Positions 12,301 through 23,500 of a DNA stretch of 64,000 nt are shown here, piece by piece. The position numbers were made by a program, and so were the translations under genes. Each line of letters begins with the position of its first letter. Position 1 is the first letter of the stretch. This stretch comes from Amoebophrya sp. A120 (lineage: Eukaryota; Sar; Dinophyceae; Syndiniales; Amoebophryaceae): NCBI GenBank assembly GCA_905178155.1, contig CAJINV010000004.1:2502228-2566227 (forward strand), written 5' to 3'. Below the pieces are notes generated by a model. It searched no databases and had not been told where the DNA came from. It saw only the letters and a list, made by a program, of their open reading frames with translations.

Positions 12301-13083
12301 GAATTTGTGATGCTGTATTTGAGTACACCAGTCGACTTGTATTGCTAGAAGGCCAAGAGACGAAGCTGCGGCCTAAATTGCAGGTAATCTGTCATGCTGT
12401 TTCCCACTTCCAGTTGCCTCCTGTCATCCTGGAGCTGCAAGGCTTTCCCACGCTAGACAGCACTACAGTCTGCATCTTTTGCCTTCTAGCATCACAAAGC
12501 TGATTTGTGGCCACAAATCTGCATCACAGACTTCCGCTTTGATATGGGGAGGGGGGATTTTTCCTTTTGATACCACACACAGCAGGGTCGCAACCGCAAA
12601 TGCGGCAACCATCAGACACTGAGCCACAACGAAGCGTCCGATGTGCCCGCAAGAGGTGTAGGCGTCCTTCTCAGCCTCGGTGTTTCCAGGCAAATCTGCC
12701 AAATCGTCGTAGGAATCGAAAGCAGGCATGGCGAACCCCGCACTGATGCTCACCGCGTCACCGGCTACGCTGACGAACTTGCCGGCAAGGTTCGCATTCG
12801 CGTCGAAAACCCCCTTGGGAATGACGGCAAAAATGAGGAGCTCCTCCATGATATAGCCCGTGACGTAGACAATCAACGCGAACAGGGCGGCACTATGAAC
12901 TGCAAAAGTATCGTACTCGTATTAATGCATGACAAATTTCCTCAGCATGAGAAAGAAAATTTGTAATGCAGATTCACCTTGAGAAAAAAATTTGTAATGC
13001 AGGACTGCAATACGAGTACGATACTTTTGCACAGGATAGGCACCACCGCCACACCCGGCGCCGATCCAGGACAGGATCGTCAT
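9381..13083 (-). CDS. Four-TM membrane protein with acidic Ala/Pro-rich tail (complete)
   Basis: A complete gene of about 285 residues in eight exons: 13039-13083, 12573-12888, 12133-12251, 11857-11901, 11498-11582, 11157-11214, 10732-10841 and 9381-9491. Six introns are introners (C, D, B, F, E, B) and one is a GT-AG intron. The ATG is at 13081-13083 (MTILSWIGAGCGGG). Hydrophobic spans are AALFALIVYVTGYIMEELLIF, FVVAQCLMVAAFAVATLLC, IAGSGALLLFLFAVVTFFLF and FYIYVFQSFLVAGAAGLVGA, with a loop of about 60 residues between the first two. The topology resembles claudin- or tetraspanin-like proteins, but I see no diagnostic motif of either. The cytoplasmic tail is rich in Ala, Pro and acidic residues and ends DEDADNVV. 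The TAA stop lies inside the 5-bp duplication of a C introner at 9230-9379. Confidence 0.75.
9492..10731 (-). other. GT-AG intron, 1,240 nt
   Basis: Donor GTAAAAAATT after PAAAPAV, acceptor ATTATAACAG before AAGSDENAV, phase 0. One of the few ordinary spliceosomal introns in the window; most of it is filled by the foldback element at 9548-10619. Confidence 0.75.
9548..10619. mobile_element. Foldback-like repeat element in an intron
   Basis: Ends GGAAGTAGAA... and ...TTCTACTTCC are inverted. Inside are a 55-bp direct repeat (9570-9624 and 10524-10578) and a 33-bp unit present twice in tandem (10158-10190, 10192-10224) and once inverted (10086-10118). No transposase ORF was recognised. Confidence 0.55.
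10842..11156. mobile_element. Introner, family B, with internal extra segment
   Basis: 315 bp against about 225; the C-rich terminal motif with CTCATTTGTCATGC occurs twice on the left side, suggesting an internal duplication. Exact GCCAC repeats; the frame reads DGRGPPVSKN. Confidence 0.82.
11215..11497. mobile_element. Introner, family E
   Basis: 283 bp, exact CCGCC duplication. Host: four-TM gene, joining FLVAGAAG within the last membrane span. Confidence 0.85.
11583..11856. mobile_element. Introner, family F
   Basis: 274 bp; ends are diverged and the flanks (GTTCT, TCCGT) no longer match. The frame is kept: DDAATEGSYKIED. Confidence 0.7.
11902..12132. mobile_element. Introner, family B
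   Basis: 231 bp, flanked by CGCAT and CGCAG. The junction reads PFSCVEAIAK in the four-TM gene. Confidence 0.82.
12252..12572. mobile_element. Introner, family D
   Basis: 321 bp, exact CCACA duplication; the junction reads LLCVVTARDG. Confidence 0.87.
12894..13038. mobile_element. Introner, family C
   Basis: 145 bp, exact GGCAC duplication. It separates the 45-nt first coding exon of the four-TM gene from the second (GCGGGA joins ALFAL). Confidence 0.87.
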
Positions 13084-14553
13084 GATGGTCTTCCTTTCTT
13101 TCCTTCTTCGATTTGGAAAGAAACTAGTACTAGTAGTTTCTTGTAGTTATTTAAATATTTTTTTGGTCAGAGTACAACTGACACTAGTAGAGGTTTTTAG
13201 ATTTGTTTCAAGATTTTTATTCCGGAGTCAAAGGCACCCACTACGGGACGTCGTGGGCTACCCAGCGGCAAAGGGTGAGAGTGAGATCCTGGACAGTTTG
13301 TTTCATCGTTAATATTTGCTGGGAAATAAAATAGATTTCATTTGACTTTGATGTTGACGTCGAAAAAATATAATTTTCACACTTAGACAGAAACCCACGA
13401 AGGAGAAGATGGCCCTCTCCTTGACATTGAAATTTTTCGCACGAAGCCGACGTTCTTTAATATGGTACGAAAGATGCACAAAGAACCGAAGAAATTACGT
13501 TGCGCTTCATGCGGCAAAAACTTGTATAAAACCGTGGCGCGGATGGACGTATAGGACAACCAGTAGTTCTAGTTTTCGCTACGTTTCGCTTTGTACGTGA
13601 TGGTAGGACGAAATTATATCACCGAGGTGCTTGTCTTCTACAGCGGATACCTCTATCACGAACCGACCTCGATGGAATGCTAACGAATTATGATAATGAC
13701 TGCCTACAATACTCTGAACGACTCCGAATTCATCTTTTTTGTTTCGACCTAGCACTTCTACCGAGTTCTGTTTTCATGGAATCACTTTCTTCTGCGACAA
13801 AAGAAAGGGCAGGGTCCGAGGTGTGACACCCACGATTTTCTTGTGTACGACCGAAACAAGGTGCGACTTTTAATAAACTCCAGAGTTGCTAGAAATACTC
13901 AAACATGCTTGAAGCACTATACAAACACAACCGGGTTTTCCGGTATACAAACAAATCATGCGCGAGACCCAAGCCTCTTAGCAAGTTTTTGAAGCAGGCG
14001 AGCAAGTGAGTCCGGAACAGCAAATAGAGGTAGAAGCAACACCAGCAGCGAGTCCCGACGAACTCAATGGAGGTTCATCTAGTACCTAGTTCACACAACT
14101 ACAAGCACGAGCCGTTGTTCATAGCAGGTTTAGGTGGAGAATACATTTCCTCCTCCAGCTGCGGTGCAAGTGCGAGTTGCGAGGAGGTTGTAGTAAACCT
14201 GTGTCAAGCACGCCATAACTTCATTTTTTTAGGGAGATCCTATTTATTGAAAAAAACACACGACGTGTTGAAGTAGCTAGTAGCTAAAAAGATGGGTATA
14301 ATTTTTATCCTGCGAAGATTATATACCTCTGCGAGTAATTTGCGAGTAATGACCTGTGTGCGGTTCATCTTGCGTAGAATATTTCACAATTAGTAGGTTC
14401 TTGTGGGACCCAGTTCTAACAAGAAAGGAAGCTGTTGTTCTTGCTTACGTTAACAATATAACCTCACTACGTATGATTTTTTATTTTTTGTAATATCACT
14501 TTATTGTCGTCCGGGTCCGCCGGCACAGATGATAGTGCTGCTGAAGTACATCA
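13084..14553. other. Intergenic region, no supported gene
   Basis: 1.5 kb between the 3' end of the ABC transporter and the start of the four-TM gene; AT-rich, with no introner ends or conserved ORF. It presumably carries the 3' UTR of one gene and the promoter of the other. Confidence 0.5.
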
Positions 14554-17500
14554 TTATCCTCGAGCGTCCTTCCCCTCTTCCCCGGCTTTAGTTTTGCTCT
14601 TCCCTGCAGCTTATCAAATGTAAAAATGTCTGGGTCTGGAAGATTCTGAGACTTGTCATGCATGTTTTGCCTGGGCCATGATGTCTGTGATGCATGCCCT
14701 AGCATCACAGATTCTGCGCAGGCTTCGCGATGCCTATTCCGCATGACAAATGCCCCCTCCGCTTATCAAAAATTACACTCCCTTTGCTGCTCATGCAATA
14801 CAGATTTTTTTGAAATCCAAATTTAGCATGACAAGTTGCATTCTTCCAGACCCAGACATTTTTACATTTGATACAGCTTGTTGCTGCTCCAGATTTTTCT
14901 GCTCGCGCTGCTCTAGGATCTCTTGTTCCTTCGCAAATTTCAGAAACACTTGCTCCATGGTGGGCTCGCCGAGGGCATAGTCTTCAATGATCTGTAGCGG
15001 GTCCTCAATACACCACCGGAATAAGCTATGAGAGTGCACAACTGCACCTCCCCCTCACTTGTAAGTATAGCATGAACGGCAATACAAGCATCAGCAAGAA
15101 TGCCGGTTTTGCATGACAAGTTTGCACTGGAGTGTAGTGCTATTTGGGCTGCCCGAACTTGTCATGCATAATAGTGACAAGAGGGAGAGCGTGGATTTGG
15201 TATTCTGCATGAGAAATGTTGAGAACGAGGGGGAGTAGTTGTGCACTCTCATATAAGCTCGCGAGCTTAACCTTGTTCTTGTCCCTCCGGCTGCTGCCAT
15301 ATGAGAGTGCACAACTCCCCCTCCCCCTCATTTGTCATGCAAAATACCAAATCCAAAGAAACTGTGCTCCTACTTGGCACTGTTTGCATGACAAGCTCCG
15401 GAAGCCCAAACAGCACTACACTCCAGTGCAAATTTGTCATGCAAACCGGCATTCTTGCTGACCCTTGTATTGCCGTTCATGCTATACAAATGAGGGGGAG
15501 GGGGAGTTGTGCACTGTCATATTCCACGGGTCGTGGTGCCCGAGCCCGAGGAGGAGGGGCCTCCACGCGGAGGTATTACAACTTGTTCGGACTCAAGGAA
15601 TTCATCCTGGTGGGGCGCTGCACTAGTGCCGCCTTTTTGCTCCTCACTACTTCCCGAGCGACCTCCCGCTCCACTTGGAAGAGGACTTCTTTTACTTCCG
15701 CCCACAGAGGACAGAGATCCACTTTCCGGCGCGGCGAGAAAAGTACTTGACCGCTGCTCGCGGTCGCGTACGGTGTTATAATTTCTGCCACTCTCAACAG
15801 CTACATCACCGGTCGTGCCACTAGTAGTAGTTGTACTTCTTTCCGGCAGGCCGGCGGGGACTCCCGCAACAATAGTGGACCCTCCAATGGCCATGCTCGC
15901 AGAGGTTATCCTACTGTAGTCCTCGCGCAGTAGAGAGGCCTCGGAATTGTCCCGATCGTTCGGTTTGGAGAATCCCAGCACAAGCCGCATCTTGTGGACG
16001 CCAAACGGGATGGCTTCGAGGACCTGCAGGTCCTGTATTCCCCGAAAATTTATTTCAACCATGATCCCATGCATTGCCATCCACTTTTTGCATGACGAAA
16101 ACAGAACCTGCTACATGTTTGGCATGACCAATTGGATCTGGATGGCAAAAAATTTTCAGGGAGTATCTTCGTCGTTCGGGATCACTTGCGCTGTGATCAG
16201 GCTCTGGATGATCTTTTGCTGCACATTCTCCATCGTCACGTCCTCTCGTGTAGTTTCGCCATGTCCTACTTGTTGACCAGAAGATCGTACAACTTGCTCC
16301 CGCCCTGTGGTCCGTGTGCCTGCGCTCGCTTGCTCGAGGAATGGTGGTGTTACGCCTTCTTCTTCTATGCGGTCACCCGTGATCTGGAGCCTAGATAGCA
16401 GGGACCGACCTGTTGACGATCTTCGGCCTATGAACGTCTCGTCTTTTTGTTCCTCGTCCTGATTTATATTTATTTCGTGTTTTTCGATATCTTTCAAGAT
16501 GCTGCTCTGCATCATTTGATGATGCGCCACTGTTTTGTTATTGTTCTTCACGGAAGTAGACGTTGTTACAGATTCAGCAGAAGCGGCCATGTCATCGTTC
16601 GCCGGTGCGGATCGTCGTCGTCTCTGTGCAGACCCACCTACTTCGTCTACGGCCACTGGCACATCACCTGGCGTTCTGTTAAAAGCCGCAGGCGGTCGCG
16701 GGGTGGTTGTGCTCTCGCCGATATGTTCATGTTGAACCGTCCGGCCGACGTTGCCTGGCTCGTTGGTATGGAAAGAAAAAAGTTCGGCGCAATAACTTCT
16801 CATCTCTATCTATTTTGCATAGCTTTGCATGAGAAATTTTCCAGAGTTTTCTTGCATTGCACGAACACATATTAAGGCACTCGCCCCGTATAAATTGACT
16901 TCCGTCAGGCATTTTTACGCGTGGCTGACAATTTTTTAGAGACCGGCACGCTCTGAGACCTAAAACGCGAAACACGACGGCAGCACGAAGGACGCTTGTG
17001 ATTTTCCGGGAAATTAAATACCGGGAATCACGTATATCGCCCGTGAAACAGATTGCCCGCTCCCCGGGGGATCCGCCCTCACCCGGGGGATCCGCCCTCA
17101 CCCGGGGGATCCACCCTCATCCCGGGGACCCGCCTTCGCCCCGGGGATCCGCCTTCGCCCGGGGGATCCTCCCTCGCCCGGGGGATCCGCCCGTCCCCCG
17201 GGGGTGCCGCCCGTTCCCCGGGGATCCGCCCTCACCCGGGGGATCCACCCTCATCCCGGGGATCCGCCCTTGCCCCGGGGATCCGCCTTCGCCCGGGGGA
17301 TCCACCCTCGCCCGGGGGATCCGCCCGTCCCCCGGGGGATCCGCCCGTTCCCCGGGGGTCCGCCCTCACCCGGGGGATCCGCCCTCTTTGCGGGGATCCG
17401 CCTTCGCCCCGGGGATCCGCCTTCGCCCGGGGGATCCGCCCTCACCCCCGGGGATCCACCCGTTCCCCGGGGGGTCCGCCCGCTCTCCGGGGGGTCCGCC

Positions 17501-20500
17501 CGTTCTCCGGGGGTCCGCCCGCTCCCCGGGGGATCCGCCCTCGCATCGGGGGGCCCGCCCTGTTCCCGGGGAAATCCGCCCGGCTGAGGTAGTGCGTACC
17601 ACGGGGGAAAGGGCACGAAAGACGACACAAATTGGGCCAGGGGATTCCGGAGAGGATTTTGGAGTCTCCGGAGGAATCCTCTCCGGAATCCCCTCCCGAA
17701 ATCGACGCTGTACCGCCGGGGAAAGACCGCGAAGGACGGCGCGAATCCGGTCAGAGGATTCCGGAGAGGATTTTGGAAGCCTCTGCGGAATCCTCTGTGG
17801 AATCCTCTCCCGAAATCGAGGCCGTAGCATCGGGGAAACAAAGGGCGCGAAAGACGGCTCAACGCGGGCCAGAGGATTCCGGAGAGGATTTTGGAATCCC
17901 CTCCGGAATCCTTGGCGGAATCCTCTCCCGAAGTCGAGGCCTTAGCATCGGGGAAAGGGCGCGAAAGACGGCGCAACCTGGGCCAGAGGATTCCGGAGAG
18001 GATTTTGGAATCCTCTGCGGAATCCTCTGTGGAATCCTCTCCCGAAATCGAGGCCGTAGCACCGGGGAAAGGGCGCGAGACGGTTCAACTTGGGCCAGAG
18101 GATTCCGGAGAGGATTTTGGAATCCTCTCCGGAATCCTCTGGGGAATCCCCTCCCGAAATCGAGGCCATAGCATCGGGGAAAGGGCGCGGAAGACGGCTC
18201 AACCTGGGCCAGGGGATTCCGGAGAGGATTTTGGAATCCTCTGCGGAATCCTCTGTGGAATCCTCTCCCGAAATCGAGGCCGTAGCATCGGGGAAAGGGC
18301 GCGAAAGACGGTTCAACTTGGGCCAGAGGATTCCGGAGAGGATTTTGGAATCCTCTGCGGAATCCTCTGGGGAATCCTCTCCCGAAATCGAGGCCGTAGC
18401 ATCGGGGAAAGGGCGCGAAAGACGGTTCAACTTGGGCCAGAGGATTCCGGAGAGGATTTTGGAATCCTCTGCGGAATCCTCTGGGGAATCCTCTCCCGAA
18501 ATCGAGGCCGTAGCATCGGGGAAAGGGCGCGAAAGACGGCGCAACCTGGGCCAGAGGATTCCGGGAAGGATTTTGGAATCCTCTGCGGAATCCTCTGTGG
18601 AATCCTCTCCCGAAATCGAGGCCGTAGCATCGGGGAAAGGGCGCGAAAGACGGTTCAACTTGGGCCAGAGGATTCCGAAGAGGATTTTGGAATCCTCTCC
18701 GGAATCCTCTGGGGGATCCTCTCCCGAAATCGAGGCCGTAGCATCGGGGGAAGGCCCTCCGAGCCGGACCAAATTGGGCCAGAAAATCCGCGAGGCAAAT
18801 TCCGCGGGAAATGTGCGCCGGTTTGCCGCGCTTCCAAATCCGGCGGCAAACAGCACGGGACTCTGCCACTTCGCTCGTTTTTGTGTTGTTTTGAAACGCT
18901 TAGCCAAAGCAAACACAATCACGAGCGGACTGCGTCGCCACAAGAGGCAAATCGCGTGACATTTACAAGGCCAATCACCATGGGAGTACTCTCCGGCGGC
19001 CGCGCTGGTTTTTGAGGCTACAGGAGCGGAGCGGGTTGTTTTTTAGGGCCCACAGCGTACCCTTCTCTTTTTTATTGCAAAATAAAGAACTCATATAAGT
19101 GATCGTGACAAGCTTTTTTCGTTTGATAATTGGTTGGCTCGTTGTAATACAGCAGATGGCGAGAGACGTCGTGCGCCGCGGTCAATCCATCAGAAGATTC
19201 GGAGTCCTCCGAAGAAGCAATAGAAGAAGATGCGTGGAGGGACAGAGCCACTTCTGTGTCCTCATCGTTCATCTTCTCGTGGTCTCCTTGTGGTCGTCTT
19301 ATCATTTCGATTTCATTTCTTCCACTTCCTGCCCCGACGTCGCTCGCGTTTACTTGTTGTAGGTCTCGCGGCTGGCGGTGGTGCGAAAAATTCAGCATCG
19401 TAAGGCGAGGACTTCTACCCTCGCCCACCTCCACCTCGCTACTAGTACTACTTTTACTACCCCGTGGCATCATGTTATGAGAGTGCACAACTCCCCCACT
19501 TTCCCGTCATTTGTAGTGCATCTGTACAGGCAAGAACGGAAAGCATCTGAAAAATTATGCAGTGCTTGCACCATGACAAACGACCTAGACCCGGTCCCGG
19601 AACAAAGTGCAGATTGGGCTTCCAGATAACTTGCCATGGAAACGTAAGTAGCCAAAAGGCTGAGCCTGAGACGGGATCTGGCACTTTTGCATGACAAATG
19701 AGGAAGGGAGTTGCGCACCACTCATCTCGTACATGTCGACCGTTGAGTGGGCACGCAGCACCTCGCGCGAGGTGGGTTCCGGGTGCGCTACGAGCATGGG
19801 AAACCCGTGGGGGCCGAGGACGGTGCTGAAATGTTTTTGCTCCCGCCTGTCTTTGTTGGGTCCTCGTCGTGGTTGTCTACTAGCGAGATTTCGTGTGCTC
19901 GAAGTTCCTCTACCTCCGGTAATGGATGTGTCAATAAACGATAAAGTACTTCTAGGAGGCACTATTTCACTTTTGTCCGCCGGGAAGAACGGGTCCAAAC
20001 TCCGATCTTCTTCTCCCTCTTCCTCGCCCTCATCTAGATGAAGTTCTGACTGGAATCTTTCACCCTCTGGCCCAACGACCTGACGGGTGGTTTTCTTGGT
20101 CCCTGACCCTGAGTTTACTTTTCGCGTTCTCTGATGCAGGTCCTCGTGGCCCCTTTTGCTTTCGCTATTGCTGCTTCCCTCGCCGTAATTGTCTTCTGGT
20201 AGATGATCTACAGATACGAGCTGCTGTATTGCTCGTCCACCTACTTCTTCACTGTGGTTTATTGCTTGTTCTTGACCAACATGATACTCGTCATCCTGAG
20301 AGGCTGAATCCCTGAACAACGACATCATGGTCGCAGCAGCTGCGCCCGCAGAGCTTATCTCCTGTCTCTCCGGATGAAGATGCTTTAGCTCTCCTTGTTC
20401 GCCTTGTACAATGGCTTCCAGCGCGGCAACTTCCTTCCTAGCCTGCGCGTCCTCGGGCCGCGAGACCCGGAGAAATTCATCTTGTTCGCGGCTTGTGGTA

Positions 20501-23500
20501 GTTCCCTGCTGCCTACTATGGAATGCAAATATGTGTGGGTCTGGAAGAATGCAAGTTTGTCATGCTTGGCTCACATGACTCTTAAATCTGTAATGCATGA
20601 GCAGGAAAAAAGTAAAAGGCTGTCCTCTGTCATGCATATATGCAACTTGTCATGCGGAAAGCGAAACACACAGGAGCTCCCAAACTTGTCATGCGTGGCT
20701 GCATATTGTAATGCGCCCACCATTCACAAACTAGCATCAGAAGCTTCCAGACCCAGACATTTTTGCATTTGATACCTACTTTTCACTTCGATGTCTCTGT
20801 TCAGGGACGCACGGATTTGCTGCGTCAGCGTTGGAGGCTGAAGGTGCGAAGTAGATACAGCTCCAGGTCGTCCAGGACTTGAAGTTGATATTGATCCTCT
20901 CCTGGGGGCGGGTAATATCAAAGCGAGATTTATTTTGTTTTCTTCGTTGGACGTCGCGTCTTTTGCAATTCCGAGTTCTTCTCTATCCTCGTCTTCCCGG
21001 CCTAGCAAGGAAAGAATGTGACTCCGGGTACTTCTTTCAGGGATATTTGGTCCAAGAGCCACGTCGTCCGCAACTGACCGTTTGTAATTTTCCGAGCTTC
21101 TTTTTTGCGAAGATGACGTTGACGTCTCAGCGAATTTTGTTCTAGGTGTACTAGATTGGAGGTCTCTGTGCTTTTGATGGCCACCCGCACCGCCGGCCCG
21201 CCTCAAGTCTCGCATCGAGGGCATCTGCATCGCCGACGCAGGGTAGGCGAGCAGCGTTTCCTGGTCCTTCGCGGAGAGTACCCGACCGCTGCGTACAAAC
21301 TCCGCCACGGCCCGCTCCTCGGCGGTGGGTTGCAGGTTCAGATTGAGTATGGATTGCAAAAGTACTTCTATAACCGAGCGAGTCCTTGCTCTTGCAGTAT
21401 TTCTTGTATGAGAAATTTATTGCTCAGCATTAAAACGAAATTCAATTTCAGCATCATGCAGAGAAGGTACTAGAGAAACACATCTGTCATGCCTGCGGGG
21501 AGATACCGTCTACAACAACTGTGGGGCTTTTAAAATACTTTCGCATCGAAGTGGATATTCAGTTCGAGGTGGTACCCGTTCCCGTACTGGTTTTTGATGT
21601 GCAGTGTCTCGCCCAAACACTGCAGCCGGCCCGCAACCAGGATCCCCACGCGGTCGCAGGTTGCGTCGGCTTCCATCATCGAATGGGTCGTCGTGATGAC
21701 GGTCTGTCTATCAAATGAAATAAACATGTCTGGGTCTGGGAGAATGCAAGATTTGTCATGCAGTTTTTCCTAGCTCCCTCAAATCTGGAATGCGGGCCCT
21801 AGCATCTTCACAGGTTCGGAAGTCCCTTCGTGAAGATGCGTACTCTGCATGAGAAATTAATACCCTCTCAGCATGGCCACGGCCAGAAGTGAGCAACTGT
21901 TCTTGCCAGTCAACATGCAACACAAATGTTTGTACGATCCGCAATTCGCATGACAAGTTCCGCTCTTCCAGACCCAGACGTATTTGCAGTTGATACTGTC
22001 CCCGGGGCCGGTTGATCAGTTTGTTCCACAATGAGCGCTGGGCCACTATAGCGTTCTCAAACGTTACAATCTCAACTGTTACATGAATTTGTCATGCAAA
22101 AATACCGTGAGCATCCACAAGATCAAGCTGCTTCGCATGACAAATTTGCGAAGGGCTAAACAGCACCAAAATCTGCGCAAAATTTGTATTGCAAAAGGCG
22201 CTATCTTCCTCCTTTCACTTTTCCCATTCTTGCATCACAAATTCATGTTGTAACACTTGAGAATGTAACAGTTGAGAACGCCATAGCCACTATGTCCACC
22301 CCGGCCGACATCTCGTCGAGAAACACGACGTGCGGGTCGGTGATCAGAGTGAGCGCCACGGAAAGCTTGCGCTTCATCCCCCCGGAGTACTCGCCACTTG
22401 CTCGGTCGGCATCTTCCGGAGACAGCGACACATCTCGAAGAAATCTTTCGATGCGAGCCTCCCCAAAGTCGGCGGGCGGGTTTTTACTACTTTTTGTTTG
22501 TTGGTCTTTTTTTGTGCTAGAGAAAGAGAAGTAGGACGAAGATGCTGCTCCTGTTGCACTCGTGCCTAAGTTGCTCTCCATGTTACTGGTGGTGGCATCA
22601 AATGAACCTTCATCTTCCTCTTCCGAAGAGGTGGCTGTCTCCGCGCTGTCTTCTGACGTCGATAGGTCATCTTCTTTTCCGGGCGGAGAGGCCGATGCAC
22701 CGTTATAAAACTTGACACTTTTGTCTGCGACGTTGTCTTGCTGATTCTTTTTCTTCTCGACGCTTGCCAACACCCTCTCCCGCTTTGCTGCTTTCGTGGT
22801 TTGCTCGGAGGACGCGGCGAGGCCGATTCTCTTGCTAGAAGTTGTACTAGCGAAGGCGGACGAACCTCCAGGAGGATCTCCACCTCCCGGTTGTAGTTCC
22901 TTATCCCTTCCCAGCAGCACAGTTTGATTTCCTTCTTCCCTTGCCGACGCGGCGAGCACGTCCTGCATGCGTTTCCGCGTTTTCACCCGTTTCTTATTCT
23001 TTGAGGGCTTTTTGCTCATCTCCAAGCTGAGGAACGCCTTGCGCCGCTGCTGCCGCGCTTCCTCGTCCGCCGCAGTAGGGGGATCGTACATTCCGGAGAT
23101 GCGACTGTAAAACCTCAAGTGCGTCCTCGCCGACACGCGGGGCCACAGTTTGTCGAACTGCGGCGCGATCTATGACAGCGCACAAGTGGTCCACCTCTCC
23201 CTCGTCTGTATTCTTGCAAGAACAGCAACACAAGCAACGGCAGCCATGTGGCTTCCGCGTGACAAATCTGCACAGGGAGTGCAGTACTGCTTGAGATTCC
23301 AAAATTATTTGGCATGCAGACACTCCCTACTACAGGTACGATGTGGACTTGGTATTTTGCATGACAAATGAGGGGACGAGGGGGGGTTGTGCACAACTCT
23401 CATACGATCCCGGTGAGCGTGCGCGCAAAGGTGAACGCGTCGGCGGCCGTATCCTGAGTAAAAACGTACCCACCCCAGAGTTGTCATGCAAAACAAAATG

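Larger units (their letters stand above)
16756..19144. mobile_element. 2.38-kb intron bounded by 10-bp direct repeats
   Basis: TGGCTCGTTG occurs at 16756-16765 and 19135-19144. On the minus strand both copies encode the end of NEP in the same phase, so removing the interval plus one copy joins LLYYNEP to GNVGRTVQ. Weak inverted ends (GAAAAAAG / CTTTTTTC) lie just inside. The interior holds two minisatellites. Confidence 0.75.

Noticed and set aside
17640-18760. Possible CRISPR array
   Set aside because: The 114-bp unit repeats head to tail without unique spacers, the context is eukaryotic, and no cas genes are present.
17053-18960. Long ORFs (Pro/Gly-rich and 38-residue repeat proteins) on both strands
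   Set aside because: They run through tandem repeats inside an interval bounded by a 10-bp direct repeat whose removal gives an exact in-frame join; several frames are open at once, typical of stop-poor repeats.
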